From positions 44,186,494 to 44,250,493 of the forward strand of contig NC_053045.1 of NCBI RefSeq assembly GCF_003473485.1: a stretch of 64,000 bases of DNA, read 5' to 3'. The notes under the pieces were generated by a model, which had not been told where the DNA came from, made no database searches, and saw only the letters and a list, made by a program, of their open reading frames with translations. The stretch's first letter is position 1; every line of letters starts with the position of its first letter. The position numbers and the translations under genes were made by a program. Shown piece by piece: positions 10,570-23,100 of this stretch. Source of the stretch: Medicago truncatula (taxonomy: Eukaryota; Streptophyta; Magnoliopsida; Fabales; Fabaceae).

Positions 10570-13500
10570 ATGGACAAGTAATGCTTTAATTGAATAATCT
10601 TTTCATATTTATAAAAATATTTATCAAATATTCTCTCTTGCAAATTAAGGTAAGTAAGTCATTGACAATTTATTAGAGATGAAACTGATAAAATTTGGAT
10701 ATTGGAAGCTAGGAAAAAGAGTTAATTTACAAGAGATTTCATGACATTTTTTTTTTTCAAATGTTTCTTTGGACACGATAAATTGGATTTTGCCTTGGTG
10801 ATGGTTTGTGGCACTGCATTACAGAATGAGGGTTCATATTAAAAGTATTCTATACAGATATATGGATAACCTCTACTATATGAAGTCTGGCTATGAATAA
10901 TTGCTCGCAAATTTTGTGGGTATGGATACTTTAGTTCCCAAGTCTATTCATACCAGTATACCACAAAATATATTCATTATGTTTTATATTTAAAATTGAT
11001 TTTTTTTTTTTTTGTTGAATAATTTCATTATTAAGTCAAGTAGTTCTGTTTCTAATGTTTAATAATTATTAATTGGTCCCCGTGAGCATAGCTCAGTTGG
11101 CAGGGACAAGCAGTATTGTATGCAGGGGCCGGGGTTCGAACCCCGGACACCCCACTTATTCACTTTAAAAAGTGAATTCTAGCCACTAGGCTACTAGACC
11201 AAAAAAAAAAATTATTATTAATTGGATGATCTTTGAATATTTTTCAATTAATAATCTTTTTAGCGAATCCTTTTTTTTTCCTGTTAACTTTTAACTGTTA
11301 ACGTTCCTATTACAATTGCAGTCATGTTTTACCTGTTTGTCAAACAAATGCATTAAGGTAGACTATATCCAAGTTTAACTAAAGTTCAGTTAACTAGTTC
11401 AGATACAGTGCCCAGGAGGTAAGGGTATGGATAGTAAAGTCGCTATTTGCGAGTACGGAGGCAAATGCTATAGTACCGTACCAATTGTCGCTTCTACTTA
11501 AACTTAATAAACAACTCCACTACTTAGTTGAGGAGGGTTATTTATTTTTTAAACCGAGTTCTAAGCCACTTCATGCCTTTGAAGGAATTGTGACATTCGT
11601 CATACTGATGCAAAATGTAATGCATGTGTATACCTTTTGCTGCAAGTAGAATTTGAAAGAAGCGGTTGCCATGTGCTTGTTGATAGTGTTGTAATTAACA
11701 TAATTTTTGGTTGTCAGATTTTTTATGCTTGGACACATTGGGAGGGCTGCCGAATCTATTCTTAGAATCCATAAAAGCAGATATCTGGGTGTCAGCAGAA
11801 ATGCAGGTTTGCTCTCAGTTGCACCCAATATCAACCGATGCAGGACATATATGCAGTATAAGTTTCCCAATGAAGGATGTAGTTCAATCATGTGGCGAGG
11901 AGCTAGAGAAAACTTTCACAAAGGCTGTTCTTTTTGGAACTTCACTGCATTCTCAGCAAAAAATATTACAGCACATAAATCTCGAATTGCTTGGAAATTG
12001 CTGCGTAAAATATATCCTTCCAATGGTTATAGTGGATCTACCTCTGTACATATGATTGCTCAAGCAGTGAGCCTGGCTTTGGCTCGTTCTTGTTTTCTGG
12101 TTCCTAGTATTTTTGCATTTGCATGTGGAGAGCTAGCATTGGCTCAGCAAAATCAGTCAGATGCAGGGAGTTACCCTTCACCAAATGCTTTGTGTATGAG
12201 TGCACAAGATGGATACAGTTACATGTTTGCATTTGCATTTGTTGTGGTAGAAGGCCTGGTCTTGTTAGGGAGAGCTATATATCTAGCAATATTATTCTCT
12301 CCAAGCATATTGATGGCACCGCTTGCTGATTATTTTGGACCCGAGTTCAGGAAAATGTGGCTCCGGGTTGTTCATCGTACACTAGAAAGAGCAGGTCCGG
12401 CATTCATAAAATGGGGTCAGTGGGCGGCTACACGGCCTGATCTATTTCCTCAAGATATATGTACTAAGCTTGCAGAACTTCATTCCAAAGCCCCTGAGCA
12501 TAGTTTTAGCTACACAAAGAAAACTATAGAAAGCGCATTTGGTCGTAAAATTTCTGAAATTTTTGAGAATTTTGAAGAATTGCCTGTTGCATCTGGAAGT
12601 ATTGCCCAAGTGCATCGTGCTTCTTTAAAATATCGTTACCCTGGTCAGCAAGCAAAGCCCATGTTAGTTGCAGTGAAGGTCAGACATCCTGGTGTGGGAG
12701 AATCTATCAGAAGGGATTTTGCTATTATCAATTTTGTCGCAAAATCTTCAAAGTTTATCCCTGCACTTAATTGGTTAAGGTTGGACGAAAGTGTTCAGCA
12801 GTTTGCAGTTTTCATGATGTCTCAAGTTGACCTTGCAAGGGAAGCTGCTCATTTGAACCGCTTTATTTACAATTTCCGTCAATGGAGGGACGTGTCTTTC
12901 CCCAAGCCTGTTTATCCACTTGTGCATCCCGCAGTTTTGGTGGAAACATATGAAAATGGAGAAAGTGTCTCGCATTATGTTGATGAACTTCAAGGACATG
13001 AAGGGATCAAAAGCGCTCTTGCTCATATTGGTAGTAATGCACTTTTGAAGATGCTTCTGGTAAGATATCATCTATTTACAATTTTCCTTTCTGGTTATAT
13101 ATGTTGTATTGCGGTTTGGTGACAGAGCTGCTATTTAATACTTCTTTTTATTAGCATTCTCTGTGTGTTGTCATTAAGGAAAATTCATGATAGCTAATGT
13201 GCCCTGAAATGAAGTTAATATGGAGTAGATAGAGATATATAGCTAAGACCCTAGACTTAGTAGGGACAAGTATTCATTTTTTTTCTTACTTAACCAAATT
13301 TGTTTGATCAACAAATTCACCCCTGAAATTTGAAGTGACGAAAAATTAAGTACTTATTTGTAATGTCTTGTTAGTCTGGTACGAAAAACAAAATGGACCA
13401 CGGTTTTTATTACAATACTTATAGTTTATATTTGTCCTATACATTTTTCTACACTATGAACCCACTGGATAATCAAGTTTTATTCCATTAAATATGTATC

Positions 13501-15437
13501 TCTTTTTAATTTCCATTGTTAGTCAAAGGTTATTTGACTTGTGTGTTATCTTATCTTGTGTTTGTTTTTAATAAAAGAAAATTACCCTGTTATATTTTGC
13601 CAACAATTATCAACTATGCTCTGTAGTTTATAACGCCTGCCTCGTACTTAGACTTTATGAGGATATCCTGTCATCTAATATAGTACTTGTTAGATACAGC
13701 TCACCTAATAACTTTAGTTTTCGGAACAGTGGGTCCTTGACACAGTGTTAGAGCCTTTATGACCAAGTGTTCAAGAATTCAATCCTTGTGAAATCCAATC
13801 TTGTAAATAAAAAATTAAATTTCAGCATAAGGTGAGATGGGTATATTCATTCACTGCCCATATTTTAAGCCCCAAAGGGCTCTTGCATGAAGGAGTGTGC
13901 TAGATATAAACCATTCGCAAACATTCAAGCAACTTTAGTCTGTAGGATTGGTTCTTGACAGTACTCATTTCTCTTTTATTTCATAAATTTTCTTTCATCC
14001 AAAAAGTTTGTTGGGCCCTTTTGATGGCTTTAAACTTGAATGCCATACAAATGTTTAGCTTCCAAAACACTGACACGTCTTCTTTCAGGTGGACAACTTC
14101 ATTCATGCAGACATGCATCCTGGAAATATTCTTGTTCGAGTGCCTCAGAGCAAGGCTCGCAAACCATTCTTCAAATCAAAGCCTCATGTAATTTTCCTCG
14201 ATGTAGGCATGACAGCTGAACTCTCTGGTAGCGATCGGGTAAATTTAGTGGAGTTTTTCAAAGCTGTTGCCCGCAGAGATGGTCGGACCGCTGCTGAGTG
14301 CACACTCAGGTTGTCAAAGCAACAGAACTGCCCTGATCCGAAGGCTTATATCGAGGTAATTTAGTTATTATATGCACACACGCACTGAAAGTGTATCGTG
14401 TATTTATGCGAGAGCATGCTCGGGAGATAATTTAAATTTAATCCCGACCATATACAATCATAACCGATGATCAGGATTAAATTTAAGGAAAATAATCATG
14501 AGTTCTCGTCTTCTTGGCTATCTTCTGATATGTTTTGAATCACATGGGACCCTCACTTATTGCACCCACTCTAAAGCTTATATTTGTAGTTTTATGAAGT
14601 TGCGTCCAAAACGTGTATTGGGATGGTAGAATTTGTGCCACACCACATATCTAAACGGATATTAATTCCTCACCTTTCACATGCTTTAGTCTGATTACCC
14701 AATACCCACCACCCACACACAAACACGATATAATTTTTGGTATCTACTTCCTACTTTACTGGGCGATCTTGATGGTAGACCCTGCATACGGATCCATTTC
14801 ACTTTGATAAATTTTTGGTTAGCCATTGTTATTGGCTTTTTATAGACTGCTTCATTTACAAATGTTTTTTTTTTTCTTATTTAAGTTCACTCACTTTGAA
14901 CTCCTTGGTCAGAATCGTGAGTCATTTTATACATTTGGTTTCCTCTTGGTTTTCTAACAGGAAGTGGAAAAGGCATTTACCTTTTGGGGAACTCGAGAAG
15001 GTGATGCGGTTCACCCGGCCGAGTGCATGGAGCAACTACTTGAGAAAGTTAGGCGCCATAGAGTTAATATTGATGGCAATGTTTGTACTGTCATGGTGAC
15101 CACCTTGGTTTTGGAGGTAATTCTTTGTTGCATTACCACTGTAACAGAGTTTATGTTTATTTTGTGATTGGCATGCATGGAAAATAATGGTGAAAGGCCG
15201 AAAGCATAAATTAGATTTTAGAATGTTTTCTTTTCGCATGCACCAAACCATCTACATTGGTAATTATTAATAGCTGTTGTGACTGACTTGATGCATCGGT
15301 GAATATATAATTTGTAGGGTTGGCAGCGCAAGCTTGATCCCGGGTATAATGTGATGGAGACACTGCAGACATTGCTGCTTAGAGCTGACTGGGCAAAGTC
15401 TTTTGCTTACACAATTCAGAGTCTGATGGCCCCTTGA
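10570..15437 (+). CDS. ABC1/UbiB-family atypical protein kinase (AarF-domain protein), probably mitochondrial
   Basis: Five coding exons: 10570-10577, 11718-13059, 14089-14355, 14961-15116 and 15318-15437, giving 630 residues. All introns are GT-AG and the phases agree. Family motifs are intact: K-x-G-Q at residues 234-237, the Ala-rich loop A-S-G-S-I-A-Q-V-H-R-A at 294-304, V-A-V-K-V with Lys323, H-A-D-M-H-P-G-N at 456-463 and the DFG-like L-D-V-G-M with Asp488. ABC1 kinases support coenzyme Q or lipid metabolism in mitochondria and plastids; hydrophobic segments near residues 115-145 and 172-205 fit membrane association. The Arg-rich, acid-poor N-terminus suggests a mitochondrial presequence (inference). 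Exon 1 contributes only M-D-K; if it is not used, translation would begin at the in-frame ATG at 11725, five residues shorter. The gene is convergent with the JmjC gene. Confidence 0.88.
11065..11225 (+). mobile_element. Complete tRNA-derived SINE in the first intron of the ABC1 kinase gene
   Basis: The body 11077-11213 has an A-box-like TAGCTCAGTTGG and a B-box-like GGGTTCGAACCC in the tRNA arrangement, then a C-T-A-G-C-C-A-C-T-A-G-G tail and poly-A. A 12-bp direct repeat, ATTATTAATTGG, flanks it at 11065-11076 and 11214-11225, so it arrived by target-primed insertion. It lies between exons 1 and 2 of the kinase gene, in sense orientation. Confidence 0.85.
13728..13945 (+). repeat. Possible SINE-like repeat in intron 2 of the ABC1 kinase gene
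   Basis: A degenerate tRNA-like head (GTTAGAGCC, then GTTCAAGAATTCAATCC) is followed by a tail containing GCTCTTGCATGAAGGAGTG and ATATAAACC. The tail pattern recurs in weaker form near 10333. Boundaries and target duplication are unclear. Confidence 0.35.
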
Positions 15438-16130
15438 GGAGGTTCTTTCTTTATTGAGGCTACTTAGAAACAATTTTGATATGTACTGAATAACTGAGGG
15501 CATTTTCCCCTTCTTTTTGTTGTCTCTTAATGAGAGACTCATACCCTGTAATTATCTTTTGTTAATTTCCAGCAGTTTTTACCGTGTGCTTGAGCACAGT
15601 TTACAAGAAAATGTTGATAAAGAGGATCCATTATTTGTGTCCATTATACTGTTGTTGCGACACAGGAAAGCTTAATAAGAATTTATCTTCGGGGATTGTA
15701 TGCTCAACTGCTACATATACCCTGTTTAACAGTGAATTTATTTTCCAACATGATGACTATTGCTGGTTGAATTAGAACTCAGGTTGAGATAGGTGATAAG
15801 GCGTGAAGCAGATTGCGTTGAATTTAAATGTTTGCCACCAAATTGCAATACTACACAACAACGAGTGACAAAGTCCAATATACTTAGGAAATGCTTGGTC
15901 TTTTGGATATAAACTAGGTCTCTTTGCATATAATTATAGAGATTAATCTCTTGTGCTGAGTAGAATAGAATCATGAGTAATAAAACTCTAACATGTTTTA
16001 ACTCAACTATATTCTTAGAGTTTAGGTTTGAAGTTGAGAACACTAGATACATATTTTTTTTTGACAGAACACTAAATAAGTTGCAAGAAATTTATGTCAT
16101 TTCATTCAACACTTAAACGTTGGATTTACG
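15438..16130. other. 3' flank of the ABC1 kinase gene, no gene seen
   Basis: Likely 3'UTR and intergenic sequence between two convergent genes. Short open frames on both strands have no recognisable protein features. Confidence 0.4.
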
Positions 16131-16330
16131 GAGACAATTATTTTTTTTTTTGGCTTTCGCATTGGTTTCTGACCCACCAAAGGTGGGCGACTAATCCGAC
16201 TCGTGCGTAGAGGCATGTGCACTGGCCAAGCGTTGTTCCCTGGGAATCGAACCCGGTATTCTCCGGGTACGTCCTTGGAAGGAGCTTCTTGCCACTGGAG
16301 CTCAAGTGGCAGGGTTTTATTGAGACAATT
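16131..16330 (-). mobile_element. tRNA-derived SINE (second family), minus strand
   Basis: Read on the minus strand from 16321, the body has a tRNA-like head (TGAGCTCCAGTGGCAAGAAG), a B-box-like GGGTTCGATTCCC, and a poly-A tail that appears as the T-run at 16141-16151. A 9-bp direct repeat, GAGACAATT, flanks it at 16131-16139 and 16322-16330. The sequence differs from the SINE at 11077. Confidence 0.8.
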
Positions 16331-16577
16331 TTTAATTATAAAATGATGCCACGGTTTTAAAGATTTTAATAAAAGCAGAGTAAAAAAAAATTAACAGAAA
16401 ATGTGTTTTACCATTTAGTGACATCTTATTTTAACTTTCTCATATTCTTTGATCGTGATGCTATAATTTATCGATTTTATGAGAGGTTTGATAGAAAGAT
16501 CACACAATTTGGGCGTTGCAACTCATCGTTGGAAACATGCAAAACTGCAGTGGTTTTGTGCCTCAAAATATCGATTA

Positions 16578-16636
16578 TATGATGTCTCAAGTTGACCTTG
16601 CAAGGGAAGCTTCTTATTTGAACTGCTTCATAAAAT
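16578..16636 (+). pseudogene. Short duplicated fragment of the upstream ABC1 kinase exon
   Basis: About 55 bp matches 12814-12870 in exon 2 of the kinase gene, including an exact run of 33 bases beginning ATGATGTCTCAAGTTGACC, and then diverges by a few substitutions. The flanks are unrelated or only weakly related to the gene. It cannot code alone. Confidence 0.8.
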
Positions 16637-17187
16637 TATCTTTCGAATTTTTTTTGCATGAAATATTATAAGTGTATTATTAGTATTTTTGTTACTTTAT
16701 AATAGTAATAATCATTCCTCAAAAAAATTGTAATACTCATGAAATTAATCAAAAATGAAAAATATCAAGCATCATTTACAGGGGGAAGAAGTAAAACAAT
16801 TATGAGCTCTATAAAACTGACAGCAAATGAATTTTTTAGAGACTATATTCATGATACAGCTTCACTCTAATCTCTTGCATTTAGAACTAGTGCAAAGATA
16901 ATCAAATTGCATTCTGCTCTCACTCTTTATATTATCAAATTTTTCTTCAAGTAAACAACTGAAGAAAGATATATACGTACCAAATATATTTATTTCAGAT
17001 TCAGGGAAGGCATAAACATCATACAGTACAAAAAAGGATAGAGACCGAGATTAATCCATTTATAAGTACCTTCCAGATCTTAATGAGTTTGAGCATTAGT
17101 ATACAACAAAGTGGGAGATAAGGTAAGAAGGTTGAGACATGAAGACTTCAGTCTTAGAGGCATGCATGTTTAGTTTTACTGGTACAA
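16637..17187. other. Intergenic, 3' flank of the JmjC gene
   Basis: AT-rich sequence with no recognisable gene or repeat; it probably includes the 3'UTR of the minus-strand JmjC gene. Confidence 0.4.
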
Positions 17188-20100
17188 TCATGTTTTGCAT
17201 GTAAGCTGGCGTATTTCGTCAATTGCTGCACTCATGCTATGTAGCGCCATTTTCTTCACCTATTTAGAAATCGCAGAAAAAAGCAAGCCTTGTCAAATTC
17301 TATATACAACTACAAGAATAATGTAAATTGGTAAACAATATTGTTACAGAAATCACCTCAAGCTTGTCTACTTTTGCTTTATGGTCTTCAGGTAACCGTC
17401 TGACCTCGTCAATCAACTGGATACACTCGGCAACATTTTCAGGGGACACAAACTCCAATACCGCATGGACACAACACTGCAGATCAACGTACGTGTATTT
17501 TCAAATTTTAGAGCATAGTAAAGAGATACATAGACCAATATTGAGATAACGATATATCCTTATTAGTGTAAATCATGATATTGATAAATCATTTGCAAAA
17601 GGAATTTTCGAAATGTAAAAACAAAGTTTGTTTTTTCAAACTAACTAGATAGAAAGAGTTTTCATCTTAAAGCACAAGACCTTAGAATTCCTTATCTGGT
17701 ACGGACAACCAGCAGGAATGATGACAGCTTCTCCAACATGTTGCTGGAAAGTCCATGGTTCAATCTCTGGTAATAGTGACAGGTGAGTTAATCAAGTTAT
17801 ATAGGATTTTAAGTTGTAACAGATGAGCAAACAAATAGAAGAACAAGTACTTACTAAACTCCTCCTTCAGTCTCATTTTGTGAATATGGTCAAGAAAAAT
17901 GCTCTGATCTAGAATTGGATGAACCATCTGCAGACAAGAAAATATCAGTAATCAACAACTCCAAATTCTTCCAAGGAATTGTCTAACATTGAACTTGCCT
18001 TCTTGTGAGAGTCATGAGTGTTAGTAAGTTCATCGCAGTGTCTTTTAATGTATTCTACGAGCTTTGGTACATCTTGTCTTCGAAAGACATCCCACTGGGC
18101 ACCTGAATGCTCAGTGAACTTTTTCTTATAACAGCTAGAGCTTTCAGCGGGACTTCTAGGTGACAAATTGGTGGTAGGAACAGTCCCATGAAGAGAGGGT
18201 TCAGAATCAGAAACGATATTGTGTTCTCCGTCCTGGGAAATGTTGTTGTATATGCTCTGAGTAGAAGCTATTTTAGCTCCAGTTGAGGAGATGCAGGATG
18301 TTCTATCGACTCTCCTGAAAAACTCGATTCCTTCTTTCCCCATACTCGGCAAACCTTTTTGTACCGTTTCTTCAGCATGTGATAATGCCATCCCTTTCAC
18401 TTCCCGTTCAGGTAACAGCTCAACAGACTCCACTTGACACAGAGCTTTGTGCTTCTTCAACAATTTCCTTATTTTTGTAAGTTGTTCTGTAGAGAGAGGG
18501 ACATCCGCAGAATGTGTCATAATATTAACCTGGAATCACAGATACAAAATAGCATTGATTATCTACAGAAAACTTATTTTAAAACTAACAAAGAGAGCAC
18601 TGATATATGAGAGTTAAGGAATCAGCAGCCACCTGTAATTCGATGTGTGGGTCACTGACATAGGCCAATTTTAAATGCTTATTATAAAGCTAGAACAAAT
18701 AAAATGATCATGAGTTGCAAAAAGGAAATTGTTGAGATATGCATAATAATAGTATCATTGACTGATATATTATCTCCTTATTTATATTATCTTTATTTCC
18801 TTGTAAATATCTCTTATATAATTAGGACAGATTTACTCCCTATGATCATGGGATTTACTTTGTACATATTCTTATTATAAATACAAAAGGCTGAGAGCTA
18901 ATCTCTCAAGTTATTCAGCACCAGAAAACCTTGTTCTCAACTGGAAATGACTAGGTTTTGATTATGGTATCAACTTTTCAACATTTTTTCACACTATTCG
19001 GTACAAATATATTATCTAGTTATGAACCAAAAATAGAACCATAGGTGATGCTTGGTTACAATTTCCAAATTCATTTTTATATATTAGGATTTGGACAACT
19101 ATAAGAGTATTTTTTATTTTGTTATAAAGACAATCGTAAGAGTATGAGATGGGGTTATAACTTTTATTGACAACACATTTCATATTTTCACTTTCAGATC
19201 TCAAACAAGTACAGTATTGCAAACAATATAACCTTATATTGCACAAAACAATCTTCAAGACAAGCAAATACTCCATGAGGATGCTTATTCTTTCATAAGA
19301 CGAGATCCACATTAAGTTATCATGATATGATATATGCACACATACAATTTCTTACCGTAGCAAATATCAAAAGAAATATTTTAATCCATTATAGATAAAA
19401 TCACTTTAACATGATATAGTTAAGAAAATAAAGTCTTAAATGCAGGGCAGTATTACTCTAGATGTATTTAAGAATAGATGAACAGTAATATAACAAGGAC
19501 ACGCACCACATCATATGAGTCACAACAGAGTTTTGTCACAGAATCAGCTTCTGTGTCAGCACATCCATACGAAATATAGACATATGGCCCAATGTCATGT
19601 TTCGGACTCCTGTCTGGCAAATTTGCAGCTAAATTCAGAAGACCAGACACAGGATTCATGTATTCTTGAACTGGTAGAGCGTCAATTACTTCAGAAAAAT
19701 GAGCTGGAAACTGCTCTTTGAATACTTGTGAAGACAGCCATCCATTCAGTTTCAGCATCTCATGCCAAGTGTTTCTCTGAGGACGACATTTGAGAGACCC
19801 GGTAAAATACTGCCTAATGTTTATTTCCACCTGCCAATAAAAAACACACTCAACAATAGCATTTTGGTTCAATGGCAACACTAGTATGGCCATAATCAAA
19901 AGGAACAACTAAATGCACTAAATCTTGGTCTATATTTATAATAAACAAATATTTTGAATAGAATATATATTATTATATGACAGTGTTAACCTTTTTTGGG
20001 TCAAATAGAAGTATCAGATTAAGAAATCACTTTAAAAGAAGTTTGACGTATGATTGGTTGATATACTAACCTCACACCAATCCAAACAGGATTCAAGTAA

Positions 20101-23100
20101 CTCTTTATTATTCTCATACTTTGTAATGCTCTGCTCAAGATAAGTACAGAACATGAACAGTGGATTCCAACTGAGGTTTGATGTACTTTGGAGCACATCT
20201 TGGACCACTATAGGCTGGCCTTTTCCCCAATGTTTCTGAAAGTGCTCAAAGTTATCACCACTGATGTCCAAAACTGTAGGACAAAACAAGCAATTATCTG
20301 ATGAATCTCCTCTCTCAGCTGCTTTCTGCAACTGATTATATCGATCAGTATTGAGGTCGGTGTCAAAACACAGTGAGCAGCTTGAACTTTTATCCGAAGT
20401 TTCAGGAAAGTCATAGCTACAAACAATTTCTTCTGCTTTTACTTCCATCTTTCTGAGTAAAGTCGAGGGAAAAATGCATAATAAATCAAGAAGGCCTGTA
20501 CCACATCCACCAAGCTCCGTAGGAGGGCATGATACTTTTTCAATATCATTACAATTTGTCCTCTCGGGCGACGTTGAAGTAGCAGTTAAATCAAGCATGT
20601 CTGTATCTCTTCCACCAAGCTCCAGAGGAGGGCATGATACCTTTTTGATATCATTACAATTTGTCATCTCGGGCAATGTTGAAGTAGCAGTTAAATCAAG
20701 CAGGTCTGTATCTCGTCCACCAAGCTCCGTAGGAGGGCATGATACTTTTTCAATATCATTACAATTTGTCATCTCGGGCAATGTTGAAGTAGCAGTTAAA
20801 TCAAGCAGACCTGTATCTCGTCCATCAAGCTCCGTAGGAGGGCATGATACTTTTTTGCTATCATTACAATTTGTCATCTCGGGCAACATTGAAGTAGTAG
20901 TTAAATCAAGCAGACCTGTATCTCGTCCACCAAGCTCCGTAGGAGGGCATGATACTTTTTTGCTATCATTACAATTTGTCATATCAGGCAACGTTGAACA
21001 AGTAGTTAAATCAAGCAGACCTGTATCTCGTCCACCAAGCTCTGTAGGAGGGCATGATACTTTTTCGCTATCATTACAATTTGTCCTCTCGGGCAATGTT
21101 GAAGTAGCAGTTAAATCAAATAGGCCTGTGCCACATCCACCAACCTCCGTAGGACGGCATGATGCTTTTTCAATATCATTACAATTTGTCCTCTCGGGCA
21201 ATGTTGAAGCAGTTAAATCAAATAGGCCTGTGCCACATCCACCAACCTCCGTAGGATGGCATGATGCTTTTTCAATATCATTACAATTTGTCCTCTGGGG
21301 CAATGTTGAAGTTGCAGTTAAATTGCCACAACAAATGTCCTTCTGATCCAAAATACGGTGCTCACTGTCCACACAAACTTTCATTTGATCACGTAGCTTC
21401 AAGAAAGATGAGTTAATTTCTCCAGAAGTTCTTTGACATAGTTTCTCACAGCATCTTAAGCATAGGCTATATGAACAACTATCACAGGTTCTATGGAGAT
21501 CCAAGACAGGTGTTTTGCAGTGATTGCTGAGACCAGAGCACATTAGTTAACAAGCAGATTGACATTTTTTTAGTAGTATCTATAGACGAGAGCTTACCAG
21601 TAAATATTTTCACTGTAACCAAATTCAACCTGCTTGATTTGAATATCAGAAATACTTTTCCCTGTCACACAACATGACATCTAAGATACATTTGTAACTA
21701 ACAATAGCTACTTCGGAAAACATCAATATTAAAAGAATGAAAATACCTTTAATTTTTGCTTCTGTTTCTAGCTCAGTTTCTCGGTTTTCACTTATTCGCT
21801 TTAGTACCGGAAGGAGCATGCAGATCAAATAATGAAAATGGAGTATTCTATCAACTCTACTTTTGCTAGACAAATTGGCCTGAAACAACAGGGCAAAAAC
21901 TGGGGTCTCAGAATATGCTATCAATGAAACATTGTTCAAGTAGAAAAGCACGTGTGTTTGATGCCAGACCTTACTTTCACTGTCCTTACTTTCACTGTCG
22001 TTATTTTGACCTGCCAAGCAGACCTTACAAGTGCAAGTTCGTTGACAAACTGGGCACGCCTTCTTAACTTCTTTTCTAGTGTCAAGATACCTATTTGTGT
22101 CAAAAAGTTTTTAATAACTTTTCGTGTTTTAATTCTCAATTCAAGAGCAACGGACTACATAAATCACATTTATAAATTTTATCTTAGCACAAATCATCAT
22201 TGATCCATCTGGTATTACTATTTCTGCAAATTACGAAGAGAATAAAAGATAATGATTCACTAGCAAGGTTTTCTGTTTTCATTTTTAAATTTCATGATTT
22301 TCTTCTTAACTTCTGTCGACAAAGATAATCACGCAACGCATCTCTCTTGAGAAAATCAAAAGGGGCCTAACCTCTAACTATGTTTTTACCATATGAAATT
22401 GTGCTTTTTAAAATTCAAGTTTCTGCATTGCCCCAAAAGAATAACAAAGCACATACATCACTATAGAATCAAAATCAGCAAGCTTTCAAATAGGGCTAAA
22501 TAGCCTACAATGCATGATGAAATTCCAACAAAGTAACAAATTCAGCACAACATAAAACTTCAAAACAAGTGTAAACATCTACATAGACAAAACACAGTAA
22601 ATGAATGTAAGAATAACAAACCGATCTCTTATGCAATCAAAGCAGAAAAACTCCTTGTTACAGCTCGAACACTGGACAAGATTCAAAGAATCACTTCTCT
22701 GACACGAGTGACACTTCCTCTTAGTGTTCCCCTTCTTCAAGCTTGGTCCATAAGGCACAACCTAAACAAAGGAGTAATTTCAGAAGAAACAAAAAACACA
22801 GAAAATTGATAGATATAAACAACAAAAGCAATCCACCTGCAACTTTCCAAGAGCAACCCTATCAATATTCTTCGACCGGAAGTAATGCGGCGTTACAGCT
22901 ACAATCTTATGATCACCAACTTTCACATCACAATGAGTCCCCACATTTTTATAATCACCCGGCGTCGAAGCCGGTGATATCTCCATTACTCCATTTGGTA
23001 ATTCTCTCCTCAACTCACCTTCTTTAAAATCATGCAATTCCACTTCTTCTTTAATCACCTTTTTCTTCATCTTCTTTTTCTTATTCTTCTTCTTATTGGT

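Noticed and set aside
11090-11155. Possible tRNA gene
   Set aside because: It has A- and B-box-like motifs but no cloverleaf; with poly-A and a 12-bp target duplication it is a SINE.
20474-21346. 290-residue plus-strand open frame across the JmjC repeat array
   Set aside because: It is the antisense shadow of in-frame 105-bp repeats; a unit divisible by three keeps several frames open. The sense strand carries conserved exons on both sides.
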